Source of the DNA: an uncultured Anaerolineae bacterium
Lineage (GTDB): Bacteria; Chloroflexota; Anaerolineae; Promineifilales; Promineifilaceae
Length of the DNA stretch: 53,344 bases
Reading direction: 5' to 3'
Assembly: GCA_937943625.1 (NCBI GenBank)
Contig: CALEAD010000001.1
Coordinates: 1-53,344 of the forward strand
The position numbers were made by a program, and so were the translations under genes. How positions within the stretch are numbered: the stretch's first letter is position 1; the number at the start of each line of letters is the position of its first letter. The notes beneath the pieces were generated by a model. The model was not told the origin of the DNA. It made no database searches and saw only the letters and a list, made by a program, of their open reading frames with translations. Of the stretch, positions 16,705 to 25,411 are shown one piece after another.

Positions 16705-19008
16705 ATGAGATTTTTGGCGTGGGTCAAAGCCCACTTTGACGTTGGCTTTCTCGTTGTCCTGACTGTCTGTTTGCTGGCCCTCTGGCCTTTCTTGAGCCGC
16801 GCCAGCTTGCCGCAAGAGACAGATGTCGAGCTGCACATCTTCCGGGTTGCGGAATTGAGCTATCTTGTGCGCCGTGGCGAATGGTATCCGCGTTGGGCGC
16901 CTAACTTTTGTCACGGCTACGGTTACCCTATTTTCAACTATTACGCCCCCTTGGCTTACTACTTGGCGCTACCGGTCGAGTTATTGCCTAGGCTGGATGC
17001 CGTAGATGGTGTAAAGTTCGTCTTTGTGCTGGCACTGTTGCTGGCCGGTCTGGGAATGTATGGCTTTGTGCGCGACAATTGGGGGCGACCGGCCGGCTAC
17101 GTAGCCGCCGCTGCTTACGTGTATGCGCCCTATGTGCTGTATATTGATCCCCATGCGCGCGGTGTGCTGGCGGAATCGCTGAGCCTGGGGCTATTCCCCA
17201 TGGCGCTGTGGGCGCTGGATAGAGTGCGGCGAGGGGGCACGTTTGTGCGATGGGTAACGGCCGTTTTCCTCACTGCCGCCCTCCTCCTCAGCCATAACCT
17301 GATGGGCATGTTTTTCTTTGGTCTGTTGCTGGCCTGGGCAGGATGGTCAATTGTCAATCGGCAATCGTCAATCTTGTCGGCAGCTGTGCTGCTTTTGGGC
17401 CTGCTCCTGAGCGCCTTTTTCTGGTTGCCCGTCTTTCTAGAGCGGAATGCCGTCAATTTGAACACACTCATCGGTGTGGGAGACAATTACGACTTTCGCA
17501 CCCATTTCCTCAGTTGGGGTGAATTGTTTACCTATACGCGCCGCCTGGATTGGGGGGCAACAGCGCCGCAGTTTGTCTTCAACCTGGGGGTAGCGCAGTG
17601 GTTGCTGGGCGGGCTGGGGGCGCTGATGCTGCTTTTGCGCCGGGCGCGCCAACCGTGGCAGATAGCCTTCTTTGCGCTTAGCCTGACGGTCGTTCTGTTT
17701 CTCATGTTGCCCGTCTCTACCTTTGTCTGGGAACGACTGCCCTTTTTACCTTACTTTCAATTTCCCTGGCGTTTGTTGGGCGCAGCGGCAGCGATGTTGG
17801 CCGTGCTGGCTGGCGCAGGCGTGGCTACGCTGCTGGAATGGCGTCAATGGTCGGAGAGGAGTGTGGGGGGCATAACGGCCGTTGCTGTGGCCTTGCCTAT
17901 CCTGCTTTCTTTACCCCTTACCCAGCCTGCTCCCTGGCCCGATTTTGGCCCAGTCTCCACCTTGCGCATGTCGCTGATTGAACATTCTGGCCGCTGGTTG
18001 GGCACAACTTCTACTGCCGATTACGTCCCTGCCACCGTAGACATGATTCCAGAGCGCAACGGTAATGTAGTTGCCGGGTTCCTCACAAATTCATCGTTAG
18101 ATCGGGTAAATCGGCCAACCTTGCCTGCAGGCGTGATTGTGATCAGCAATGAGGTGACACCGCTCCATTTTCGCTACACCATCGAAGCGCCAGAGCGCTT
18201 TCGCCTGCGCCTCTTTCTGTTTGACTTCCCCGGCTGGACGGTGCGACTGAACGGCGAAATCGTCCAGCCGGAATTAGGCCGACCAGAAGGCTTCATTGTC
18301 ATTCCTGTTCCGGCCGGGGAGCATGTGGTAGAAGTGCGCTTCCAAAATACGCCGGCACGTACCCTGGCCTGGCTTATCAGCGGCCTGGCGCTGTTGCTGA
18401 CGCTGATTGTCGGATTGCGGATTTCACCATCCACCATTCATCGTTCACAATGCACAGTTCACAATTCACAATTTACAATTTCGTTGGATCGTTGGGTGTT
18501 GGCCAGCGTGCTGTTGATCACAGCCGTTGCCCTGCTCATTCTCTCTCCCCTGGGCGTGCTGCACCTGCATTCAATGGGCAACCAGGTAAAACCGGCGCAA
18601 ACGGCCGTCTATGCCGATTTCGGCCGTCAGATTTGGTTGTTGGGCTACGACGCCAGCACGCGCCAGGCGCAGCCGGGAGACGAACTGCAGGTGACGCTTT
18701 ACTGGAAGGCGCAGGTGCCCCTGGACATCAACTATCAGGTGTTTGTGCACGTGTTAGCGCCAGACGGCTTTCTTTCCGCGCAATCGGATAAAATTAACCC
18801 CGGCGACTACCCGACGCGGCGTTGGCCGCTGGATAAATACGTGCGTGACGAACACGTCATTCATCTGCCAGAAGGATTGGCCCCTGGTCATTATCGTGTG
18901 GTTGCCGGGTTGTGGAGCGCCGCAGATGGTTGGCGGCTGCCCGTGTTAGATGCCGGTGGTGCGCAGCTTGGCGATAATTATCTGCTGTTCACTCTGGAAA
19001 TTCCGTAG
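16705..19008 (+). CDS. PTPS-related-type integral membrane protein with C-terminal module
   Basis: A 767-aa polytopic protein resembling the membrane '6-pyruvoyl-tetrahydropterin synthase-related' family, which structurally resembles GT39/YfhO proteins; no pterin chemistry is implied. The first outer loop has ETDVELHIFRVAEL (residues 38-51), then a FNYYAPLAYYLALP segment. A first beta-rich region near residues 490-550 has the FDFPGWTVRLNGE pattern also found in YfhO proteins. The final 110 residues are the shared module (VFVHVLAPDG, LPEGLAPGHYRVVAGLW). Heptad tracts at 17343-17377 and 18422-18477 are translated beside membrane segments. No Shine-Dalgarno. Only one base separates its stop from the next ATG, suggesting an operon. 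Confidence 0.8.
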   Translation: MRFLAWVKAHFDVGFLVVLTVCLLALWPFLSRASLPQETDVELHIFRVAELSYLVRRGEWYPRWAPNFCHGYGYPIFNYYAPLAYYLALPVELLPRLDAVDGVKFVFVLALLLAGLGMYGFVRDNWGRPAGYVAAAAYVYAPYVLYIDPHARGVLAESLSLGLFPMALWALDRVRRGGTFVRWVTAVFLTAALLLSHNLMGMFFFGLLLAWAGWSIVNRQSSILSAAVLLLGLLLSAFFWLPVFLERNAVNLNTLIGVGDNYDFRTHFLSWGELFTYTRRLDWGATAPQFVFNLGVAQWLLGGLGALMLLLRRARQPWQIAFFALSLTVVLFLMLPVSTFVWERLPFLPYFQFPWRLLGAAAAMLAVLAGAGVATLLEWRQWSERSVGGITAVAVALPILLSLPLTQPAPWPDFGPVSTLRMSLIEHSGRWLGTTSTADYVPATVDMIPERNGNVVAGFLTNSSLDRVNRPTLPAGVIVISNEVTPLHFRYTIEAPERFRLRLFLFDFPGWTVRLNGEIVQPELGRPEGFIVIPVPAGEHVVEVRFQNTPARTLAWLISGLALLLTLIVGLRISPSTIHRSQCTVHNSQFTISLDRWVLASVLLITAVALLILSPLGVLHLHSMGNQVKPAQTAVYADFGRQIWLLGYDASTRQAQPGDELQVTLYWKAQVPLDINYQVFVHVLAPDGFLSAQSDKINPGDYPTRRWPLDKYVRDEHVIHLPEGLAPGHYRVVAGLWSAADGWRLPVLDAGGAQLGDNYLLFTLEIP
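17343..17377. repeat. In-gene heptad repeat, 5 units
   Basis: ATGGTCA, ATTGTCA, ATCGGCA, ATCGTCA, ATCTTGT. Translated as part of WSIVNRQSSIL between membrane segments. Confidence 0.85.
18422..18477. repeat. In-gene heptad repeat, 8 units
   Basis: Eight 7-nt units, including GTTCACA twice, ATTCACA and ATTTACA. Translated as STIHRSQCTVHNSQFTI directly before a membrane segment. Confidence 0.92.
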
Positions 19009-19009
19009 C

Positions 19010-21715
19010 ATGACCCGCCTGACCCGCCGCCTGACCACAGCGTTTAGCCTGGCTTTGCTCATCCTGCTCTTTTTGGCTCCGGCGCTGCGGCCGGGCAAAG
19101 TGCTGCTGCCGCTAGACTTGGTGATGCAGGCGTGGCCGCCCTGGCAACAGCCGAACCAGGTGGTGGCCGTGCATAATCCACTGATTAGCGACGTGGTGGA
19201 TTACATTTACCCGGTAAAAGCGTTTGTGGCAGAGCAGGTGAAGCAGGGCATGCTGCCGCTGTGGAATCCGTATGTGCTGGGGGGCTATCCGCTGACGTAT
19301 AACACGCAGGCGGGCTTGTTTTACCCGCTGTCGTTGTTTTATTATTTGCTGTCCCCGGCAACGGCCGTTGACCTGACCATTTTCGCGCAACTGCTGTTGG
19401 GGGGACTGTTTATGTTTGCCTACTTGCGGCAGGTGCGGCTGCGGGCGCTGGCAGTGTGGGCGGGAACGGCCGTTTTCCTCTTCAATGGCATGATGGTCGT
19501 CTGGCTGGAGTGGCAGGTGGTACACGCGGCTGTCATCTGGCTGCCCCTCTACCTGCTTTGCGTCGAGCGTATTCACGTGAAGCTAACCCAGGAGCCGGAA
19601 AATATCTGGCGGGCGATGCCGGAAACGGCCGTTGCCGCCGCTGCCTTTGCCATGCCATGGCTGGGTGGTCACTGGAATTGGGCGCTCTACAGCAGCATGA
19701 CGGCCGTTTTGTACACCGTTTACGTCGCGCTCCGCATTCCGCACGCCGCATTCCGCACCCCCCAATTCCTGCCCCTTTTCCTCGGCATTGGCCTCAGCCT
19801 CATCCAGGTCTTGCCCGCTTTCAACTACTTGCGCCAGGGACATCGCACGCCGTTCAGCTTTGCCGAATCGCTTAGCCTGGGGCTGAAAGAGTGGGCAGTC
19901 GTTGCCTTAGTGCCTGACTTTTTCGGCAATCCCATCCACGCCAACTGGTGGGGGCGCACCAACTACAACGAAGTTGCCTTCTATGCCGGGCTGCTGCCGC
20001 TTTTTCTGGCGGCGCTGGCGCTGGTGCTGCGCTGGCGGCAGGGGTTGACGCGCTTCTACGCCATCTGGGGCGGGATGGGGCTGCTCTGGGCACTGGGCAC
20101 GCCGCTCTATGGCCTGCTCTACGTCCTGCCCGTCTTCAATGGCCTCTGGCCGAGCCGGGCGATGCCCGTTTACCTGTTTGCCCTGGCCGTCCTCAGCGCC
20201 ATTGGTCTGGACGCTTTGCCGGCAGAGCAAGTAAACGGGCGGCGGGTGCGGCAAACCGCCGTTGCTCTCACCCTCCTCCTCCCCGCCATTGTGGCTGCCT
20301 ATCTGCTCCATTACCGGCCCAGTCTGGCCGCTCTGCGCCCCGACCTGCTCTGGTTTGGCCTCTCTCTGCTGGTCAGTTTTGCCCTGCTCTGGCTGGCTAC
20401 CACAATCCGCAATCCAAAATCAGTAATCTTTCCCGGTTTCGTCTTCTGGCTTGCTCTCGACCTGTACTGGCTGGGGCACGATTACAATCCGGTGGGAGAT
20501 GTGGTTGATCTGTACCCGCTGACAGAAACGGCCGTTTTCCTACAAGCCGACCCTGAACCATTTCGCATCACCACCTTGCCACAGGGCATAGCCTACCCGC
20601 CCAACACGGCGCTGGTACATCGCCTGCCTAATCTCAGCGGCTACGAACCGGCCATTTTGCAAAACATGGTGGATTATCTGGCTGCAGCCGAGGGTAGCAG
20701 TGCCATCCGCTCTGAACGTAAGTTGATGCCCCTGCATGGCCTCGATTCGCCGCTGCTCGGCGCCCTGAACGTGAAATATGTGGTCACCATCACCGACTGG
20801 TATCAGGAGGTTTCGACGTTGGCCGTGGCACAGGAGTTTATTGAAGAATGGGTGACGCTGGCAGGGGAAACGGCCGTTACCCAACCCCTTTCCGTGCCCG
20901 ATGCCGGGTTGCATCGCCTCGATTTGCCATTCCAATTCAGTGATAGGGTGGATGGTGCCGTCATCGTGCGCATTTTTTTCGCCGATGGCGGACAGGAGTT
21001 GGCTAACGCCCGTTGGCAAGCCGGTGAAACGTTGACAGACGGCTGGGCCAGCTTCTATTTTGGCGCGTTCCCCTCGGAATGGGGGCGGGATTTTTTGTTT
21101 ACGGTGGCTTATGAGGGCACGGGCACAGTGGCATTGGGTTACGCGGCAGAAGGGTTTGCTTTTCGCAGCTATTACCTGCCACGCCCGCAGTTGGTGCACG
21201 AGGCAGGTAAAACGCGGGTTTATCTGAACGAGGGATATTTCCCCCGCGCCTACGTGGTGGGGCGGGCATTGCCTGCGGCTAATGCTGCCGAGGCGCTGGC
21301 ATTGGCGCAAACGGCCGATTTGCGCGACGAGGTGGTGTTGGAAGCCGGGAATAAGCCGCCCCCAATGTGGGAAACGGCCGTTTCTTCCGCCAGCCGGGTC
21401 ACCCTTACCGCATACAGCCCAAACCGGATCACGTTGCACGTGGACCTGGATGATGCCGGTTTTGTCGTCCTGGCGGACACCTATTACCCCGGCTGGCAGG
21501 CTGTCGTGGATGGTCAGGCTACACCCCTCTATCGTGCCAATAGCATCGTTCGCGCCCTTTACATTCCGGCGGGGCAGCACACGGTTGTTCTCACGTTTTT
21601 GCCGCTGGATTTTGTGTTGGGAGCGGCCGTGGCCCTCTTCACATTGTTGTGGATGGGCGGCCTGCTGCTTTGGGCCTGGCGGAAGAGAAATCCGCAAGGT
21701 TGGATGGGTGGATAA
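19010..21715 (+). CDS. YfhO-family integral membrane protein
   Basis: A 901-aa protein of the bacterial YfhO family, large GT-C-like membrane proteins tied to lipoteichoic acid or exopolysaccharide glycosylation in Gram-positives. Characteristic features: PLDLVMQAWPPW after the first membrane segment, the LWNPYVLGGYPLTYNTQAG stretch near residues 83-101, many hydrophobic segments, and a C-terminal beta domain with YYPGWQAVVDGQ (near residue 825) and AGQHTVVLTFLP before a final membrane helix. The ATG is one base after the upstream stop, and no Shine-Dalgarno is seen. Short heptad tracts are translated at 19726-19760 and 20402-20429. It does not carry the shared FVHxLDE module. Confidence 0.85.
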   Translation: MTRLTRRLTTAFSLALLILLFLAPALRPGKVLLPLDLVMQAWPPWQQPNQVVAVHNPLISDVVDYIYPVKAFVAEQVKQGMLPLWNPYVLGGYPLTYNTQAGLFYPLSLFYYLLSPATAVDLTIFAQLLLGGLFMFAYLRQVRLRALAVWAGTAVFLFNGMMVVWLEWQVVHAAVIWLPLYLLCVERIHVKLTQEPENIWRAMPETAVAAAAFAMPWLGGHWNWALYSSMTAVLYTVYVALRIPHAAFRTPQFLPLFLGIGLSLIQVLPAFNYLRQGHRTPFSFAESLSLGLKEWAVVALVPDFFGNPIHANWWGRTNYNEVAFYAGLLPLFLAALALVLRWRQGLTRFYAIWGGMGLLWALGTPLYGLLYVLPVFNGLWPSRAMPVYLFALAVLSAIGLDALPAEQVNGRRVRQTAVALTLLLPAIVAAYLLHYRPSLAALRPDLLWFGLSLLVSFALLWLATTIRNPKSVIFPGFVFWLALDLYWLGHDYNPVGDVVDLYPLTETAVFLQADPEPFRITTLPQGIAYPPNTALVHRLPNLSGYEPAILQNMVDYLAAAEGSSAIRSERKLMPLHGLDSPLLGALNVKYVVTITDWYQEVSTLAVAQEFIEEWVTLAGETAVTQPLSVPDAGLHRLDLPFQFSDRVDGAVIVRIFFADGGQELANARWQAGETLTDGWASFYFGAFPSEWGRDFLFTVAYEGTGTVALGYAAEGFAFRSYYLPRPQLVHEAGKTRVYLNEGYFPRAYVVGRALPAANAAEALALAQTADLRDEVVLEAGNKPPPMWETAVSSASRVTLTAYSPNRITLHVDLDDAGFVVLADTYYPGWQAVVDGQATPLYRANSIVRALYIPAGQHTVVLTFLPLDFVLGAAVALFTLLWMGGLLLWAWRKRNPQGWMGG
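19726..19760. repeat. In-gene heptad repeat, CGCATTC type
   Basis: CGCGCTC, CGCATTC, CGCACGC, CGCATTC, CGCACCC within the YfhO gene. Translated as LRIPHAAFRTP between membrane segments. Confidence 0.8.
20402..20429. repeat. In-gene heptad repeat, 4 units
   Basis: ACAATCC, GCAATCC, AAAATCA, GTAATCT within the YfhO gene, translated as IRNPKSVI before a membrane segment. Confidence 0.7.
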
Positions 21716-21751
21716 TTGGATGATGAACCAGCTAACCAACTCATATCATTC

Positions 21752-22306
21752 ATGATCAAGCATACACATTGGCTGCGTTGATTTTACTGCTTTACCTGCT
21801 CCTCGGCGCAGCTTATTCCTGGGTGGTTCCCCTGGACAAAGCGCCGAACGAGGTGGATCACTTCCTCTACGTGCGCTATCTGCTGGCGGAACGGGCCTTT
21901 CCGGTGATGCAGCCCATTGCCGCCGACAATGAAACGATGGAGGCCAATGAACCGTGGCCGTTCTGCTGGCTTATGGCCTGGGGCGGCAGTTGACCATGGC
22001 TGATGGGCGTGTGGCGCTGCTGGTAGCGGGCATATTGGCCTTCAACCCGCAGTTTTTGTTCATCATGGCCAGTGTGAATAATGATGTGTCAACGACCGTT
22101 CTAGGCACGGCCGTCGTCTACGTTTCCATCCGCCCTGCTGTTGCCCCTGCGCTTCACCTCTTTGCCCTGCCAGGTGGGCTGGTTGCTCTTGGTTTGCTCA
22201 CTAAATTTGCTCTGCTCGCCTTTTGGCCGCTGCCGGAGTTGGCGGTGCTCTGGTCCGTATTCCGCAGCGCCAATGGCGTTTGGGCAAAGGACGTGTCGGC
22301 CGTCCA
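21752..22306 (+). pseudogene. Decayed DUF2142/GT-C-like membrane protein gene
   Basis: Remnant of a large membrane protein like the intact gene at 26094. ATG at 21752 opens MIKHTHWLR and meets a stop; the next frame (from about 21769) continues with a hydrophobic segment and APNEVDHFLYVRYLLAE, the expected first-loop motif, up to EANEPWP (about 21958). A third frame then gives AVLLAYGLGRQL ... MASVNNDVSTTVLGTA and LLTKFALLAFWPL up to about 22306, where an intergenic repeat takes over. So there is an early frameshift, a large internal deletion joined near 21955-21963, and a truncated 3' end. The deletion joint lies in a TGGCCGTT sequence, close to the abundant octamer. Confidence 0.75.
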
Positions 22307-22347
22307 CGGTCGGCGGTCAAATTTGTATAGATCGTCTGAACCATGCC
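22307..22347. repeat. Intergenic repeat, CGGTCGGCGGTCAAATTTGT family
   Basis: Full copy: heptad doublet, CAAATTTGT, AGATC, then CTGAACCATGCC. It forms the 3' boundary of the decayed gene, so it inserted into or replaced coding sequence. Confidence 0.8.
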
Positions 22348-22425
22348 CAATTCTCAAATTGAGGGTTGCTGTTAATGGGGTAAGCTGTTGGACACCCTGC
22401 TTAAAGCAAGATAACATACGGTCGT

Positions 22426-24639
22426 ATGGAGCATGATGACGCAATACTTGGGTCGCTGACGGCCGTCCCATCCGACCTGTTAACCATCATCGTGCCAACG
22501 CGCAACGAGGCGCAGAACATCCTGCCCCTGCTGCGTCGCCTGGCGGCCGCGCTGCCCCATGTGCCCATTGAGGTGCTCTTTGTAGATGACAGCACGGACA
22601 ATACGTCTGATGTCATTACCCAGGTTGCGCTGCAGTTTTCCTTTCCCGTGCGCGTGATTGTGCGCCCGCCGCAGCGGCGCAATGGCCTCAGCGGTGCAGT
22701 GGTGGAGGGTTTTCAGGCGGCGCAGGGGACATGGCTCTGCGTGATGGATGCTGATTTGCAGCATCCGCCAGAGGTGCTGCCCGCATTGCTGGCCCGCGCG
22801 CAGGAAGCGCGCGCCGATATTGTCGTGGGCAGCCGCAAGGCAGATATTTTTGGCCCGCTCGGCCTCAGCCGCAAGCGGGCGATGACCTCGCAGTTGCTCA
22901 CCCTGTTGGCGCGTGCCTGGTTCCCCCGCCTGCTGAAGAACGTCTCTGACCCGCTGACAGGGCTGTTTTTGCTGCGGCGGGCGGCGCTGAATACAGCCGT
23001 TCTCCGCCCCGACGGCTTCAAAATCTTGTTAGAAATCCTGATTCGCTGTCCTGGCCTGCGTGTTTCTGAAGTCCATTTCGATTTTGCCAGCCGCCACGAA
23101 GGAGAGAGCAAGGCAGACTTTCAGGAGGGGATGCGCTTTTTTCGCCATTTGCTGCGGCTGCGGCTGACGGCCAACCAATCCTTCCCGCGCCTGGTGGCAG
23201 TAGCGTTAGGCAGCTTGTTGCTGGATGTGGTTGCCTTTGCCTGGTTGTATCCCAGGGTGGACGTGCCGTTTTGGCTAACGGCCGTTTTCCTGGCTGAGCT
23301 GATCATTCTCCTGCGCTTTGCTGCTACTGAGCATTGGGTGCTGGGGCGCGGGCACGCCATCCCTGGCTGGCCCAGCCTGCGCCGCTTCTGGCTGACCAAC
23401 CAGATTTCTCTCTTTGCCGGGCGCCTGCCGCTGCTATACCTGTTGCTTTATCGTTGGCAGTGGCCCGTGCTGATGGCCATTGCGTTGGCGGTGTTGCTGG
23501 AGAGTGCCCTGCGCTATGCCCTTTCCGAGCAGTGGGTCTTCTCGCGGCGCGGCATGACAATGTGGCAGCCTGGCGTCTATCGTTACGACATTCACGGCCT
23601 CTTGCGTCTGGAATCGCAAACGCCGCTGCCAGAGCTGGCCCATTTTGCCACGCCAGAGCCGCTACCTCACGTGGATGTGCAAATTCGTATAGACCGGCTT
23701 GGTACGCCCAGCCCGCAGCCTGGCGCAATTACCTATAGCGAAGGGTTAAGCCGCTTTGGCTTTGGTCTGGCAGTGATGCCGGGCGCTGCCTATACCGAGG
23801 TGGTAATTTCGCCGCTGCTGGCTCATTCCCCCTACGCGCTGTATAAGAGCGTGTTGGAACCGGTTGTGCGTTGGGAACTGGTGCGGCGCGGCGCGGCGCT
23901 GACGTATGGCGCGGCCGTGGCGCGGCAAGGGCAGGCGCTTTTGTTTGTGCCAGAGCAGGACCGGGGCAAAACGGCCGTGGCACTGCGCGCAGCACAGGCG
24001 GGCTATGCTTTCCTGGGAGATGAGTTTGTGATTCTAACAGCCGATGGCCAGGTGTACGGCTTCCCCAAACCAATTACGGTGACGGCGGAGGTGTTGCGCG
24101 CAACGGCCGTTGCTACCTACCTGGGGCGACGCGAACGGTTTAAGCTGTGGCTGCGGCATGGCCTTTATGGTCGGGGGGCGCGGACTGCCGGGCTGCGTCT
24201 GAGCCGGGGACGCTGGCCGGTCGCGACGTTGAATTTGCTCTGGCAGCGGCTGCTGGCGCCACCCAAGCGGGCCGTGAGCGCCCTGCTGCCACAGGTCATT
24301 ATTGCCAAACAGGCTACCCTGGCGGAATTGATTTTGCTGCGCGAGGGAGATGGGAAGGAAATGGCCGTTGTCCTGCCCGATGCCCTCGATTGGGTCTGCA
24401 CCCGTCAGGATGCTGTGCAAGGCTTCCCCCCCTATAACTTACTCCTGCTTTCCTTAGGCCAGAACGATGGCGCAGATTGGCGTGCCGTAGAACACGCCAT
24501 CATCCGCCGCGCACTTACCTGTGTCACCACTCGCACTGTTACCCAAGGCGATGGTATAGAGATTGGAGATTGGAGCGTGGAAATCAGGGAACCAATCTCG
24601 CCAATGGCCAATCTTCACTCTCCGCTTTCTTCTCCTTAA
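22426..24639 (+). CDS. Fusion: DPM1-like GT2 + GtrA-like membrane domain + HprK-like P-loop domain
   Basis: A 737-aa three-part protein. Residues 17-245: GT2 domain of the dolichyl-phosphate-mannose synthase type (IIVPTRNEAQNI, FVDDSTDNT, MDADLQHPPEV, FDFASRHEGESK), expected to charge a polyprenyl phosphate with a sugar. Residues 250-375: four membrane segments with GtrA-type RFAATEHWVL and YALSEQWVF, a family linked to flipping such lipids. Residues 376-737: soluble part with LLFVPEQDRGKTAVAL (507-520) and YAFLGDEFVIL (527-537), followed by DGQVYGFPKP, as in HprK-related kinases; the Walker A is degenerate. The last 30 residues are heptad-encoded. No Shine-Dalgarno; ATG 22426 and 22435 are both possible. 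Confidence 0.82.
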   Translation: MEHDDAILGSLTAVPSDLLTIIVPTRNEAQNILPLLRRLAAALPHVPIEVLFVDDSTDNTSDVITQVALQFSFPVRVIVRPPQRRNGLSGAVVEGFQAAQGTWLCVMDADLQHPPEVLPALLARAQEARADIVVGSRKADIFGPLGLSRKRAMTSQLLTLLARAWFPRLLKNVSDPLTGLFLLRRAALNTAVLRPDGFKILLEILIRCPGLRVSEVHFDFASRHEGESKADFQEGMRFFRHLLRLRLTANQSFPRLVAVALGSLLLDVVAFAWLYPRVDVPFWLTAVFLAELIILLRFAATEHWVLGRGHAIPGWPSLRRFWLTNQISLFAGRLPLLYLLLYRWQWPVLMAIALAVLLESALRYALSEQWVFSRRGMTMWQPGVYRYDIHGLLRLESQTPLPELAHFATPEPLPHVDVQIRIDRLGTPSPQPGAITYSEGLSRFGFGLAVMPGAAYTEVVISPLLAHSPYALYKSVLEPVVRWELVRRGAALTYGAAVARQGQALLFVPEQDRGKTAVALRAAQAGYAFLGDEFVILTADGQVYGFPKPITVTAEVLRATAVATYLGRRERFKLWLRHGLYGRGARTAGLRLSRGRWPVATLNLLWQRLLAPPKRAVSALLPQVIIAKQATLAELILLREGDGKEMAVVLPDALDWVCTRQDAVQGFPPYNLLLLSLGQNDGADWRAVEHAIIRRALTCVTTRTVTQGDGIEIGDWSVEIREPISPMANLHSPLSSP
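24557..24584. repeat. Heptad repeat at C-terminus of the fusion gene
   Basis: TAGAGAT, TGGAGAT, TGGAGCG, TGGAAAT. Translated as IEIGDWSVEI, after which the tail reads through to a stop at 24639. Confidence 0.75.
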
Positions 24640-24643
24640 ACCT

Positions 24644-25411
24644 ATGGCAAACCAATCGCGCGTCATTGTTACCATGCCCGCATATAACGCGGCGCAAACG
24701 TTGGTAGACACCTATCGCAGCATCCCGGCCGCTCACGTGGATCAGGTGATTTTGGTGGATGATGGCAGTATTGATGATACGGCGAAGGTGGCTCAGGAAT
24801 TAGACCTGGACCTGATTATTCACCCGCACAATGCTGGTTACGGCATGAACCAAAAAACCTGTTACCTGGAGGCGCTGCGCCTGGGGGCAGACATTGTCAT
24901 TATGTTGCATCCCGACGGACAGTATGACCCTAAAATTATCCCGGAGATGATTGCCGCTATCCGCCAAGGGCAGGGAGAGTTTGTGCTGGGGTCGCGGTTT
25001 ATGCCGCCGCAGAGTGCCCTGGCAGGCGGGATGCCCCGGTATAAATATGTGGCGAATCGCTTTTTAACGGCCGTAGAAAACGGCGTCATGGGCACAAAAC
25101 TGTCCGAATGCCACACCGGCTACCGGGCCTACAGCCGCAAACTGCTAGAAACAGTGCCCTTCCTGCGCAACTCCAACGACTTCGCCTTTGACACGGAGAT
25201 GATTTTCCAGGCCAACTACTTTGGCTTCAAATTTGCGGAAGTGCCGGTCAGCACCAGGTATTTCAATGAGGCGTCCTCCATCAGCTTTAGCGCCAGCGTG
25301 CTCTATGGCCTGAAAACGCTTTGGGTAGCCGTGCGTTACCTGCTGCACCGCTGGAAAATCTGGCAGTTTGACCTCTTCAAGCCGACGCACCGGGGAGGCC
25401 GTAGGGCGTAA
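24644..25411 (+). CDS. Family 2 glycosyltransferase (polyprenyl-P-sugar synthase type)
   Basis: A 255-aa cytosolic or membrane-associated GT2 enzyme: IVTMPAYNAAQTL, ILVDDGSIDDT, then MLHPDGQYDPKIIPEM with HPD at the usual DxD site, LGSRF, and a conserved GYRAYS segment around the acceptor helix. It is closest to polyprenyl-phosphate glucosyl- or mannosyltransferases and probably makes a lipid-linked donor for the GT39 proteins upstream (inference). ATG begins four bases after the fusion gene's stop with no Shine-Dalgarno, so coupling is likely. Its TAA overlaps the ATG of the methyltransferase (TAATG). The in-frame upstream extension is repeat-encoded and excluded. Confidence 0.9.
   Translation: MANQSRVIVTMPAYNAAQTLVDTYRSIPAAHVDQVILVDDGSIDDTAKVAQELDLDLIIHPHNAGYGMNQKTCYLEALRLGADIVIMLHPDGQYDPKIIPEMIAAIRQGQGEFVLGSRFMPPQSALAGGMPRYKYVANRFLTAVENGVMGTKLSECHTGYRAYSRKLLETVPFLRNSNDFAFDTEMIFQANYFGFKFAEVPVSTRYFNEASSISFSASVLYGLKTLWVAVRYLLHRWKIWQFDLFKPTHRGGRRA

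Noticed and set aside
16705..19008. Pterin biosynthesis role for the PTPS-related protein
   Set aside because: The family name is historical; the protein is a polytopic GT-C-like membrane protein without the PTPS metal site.
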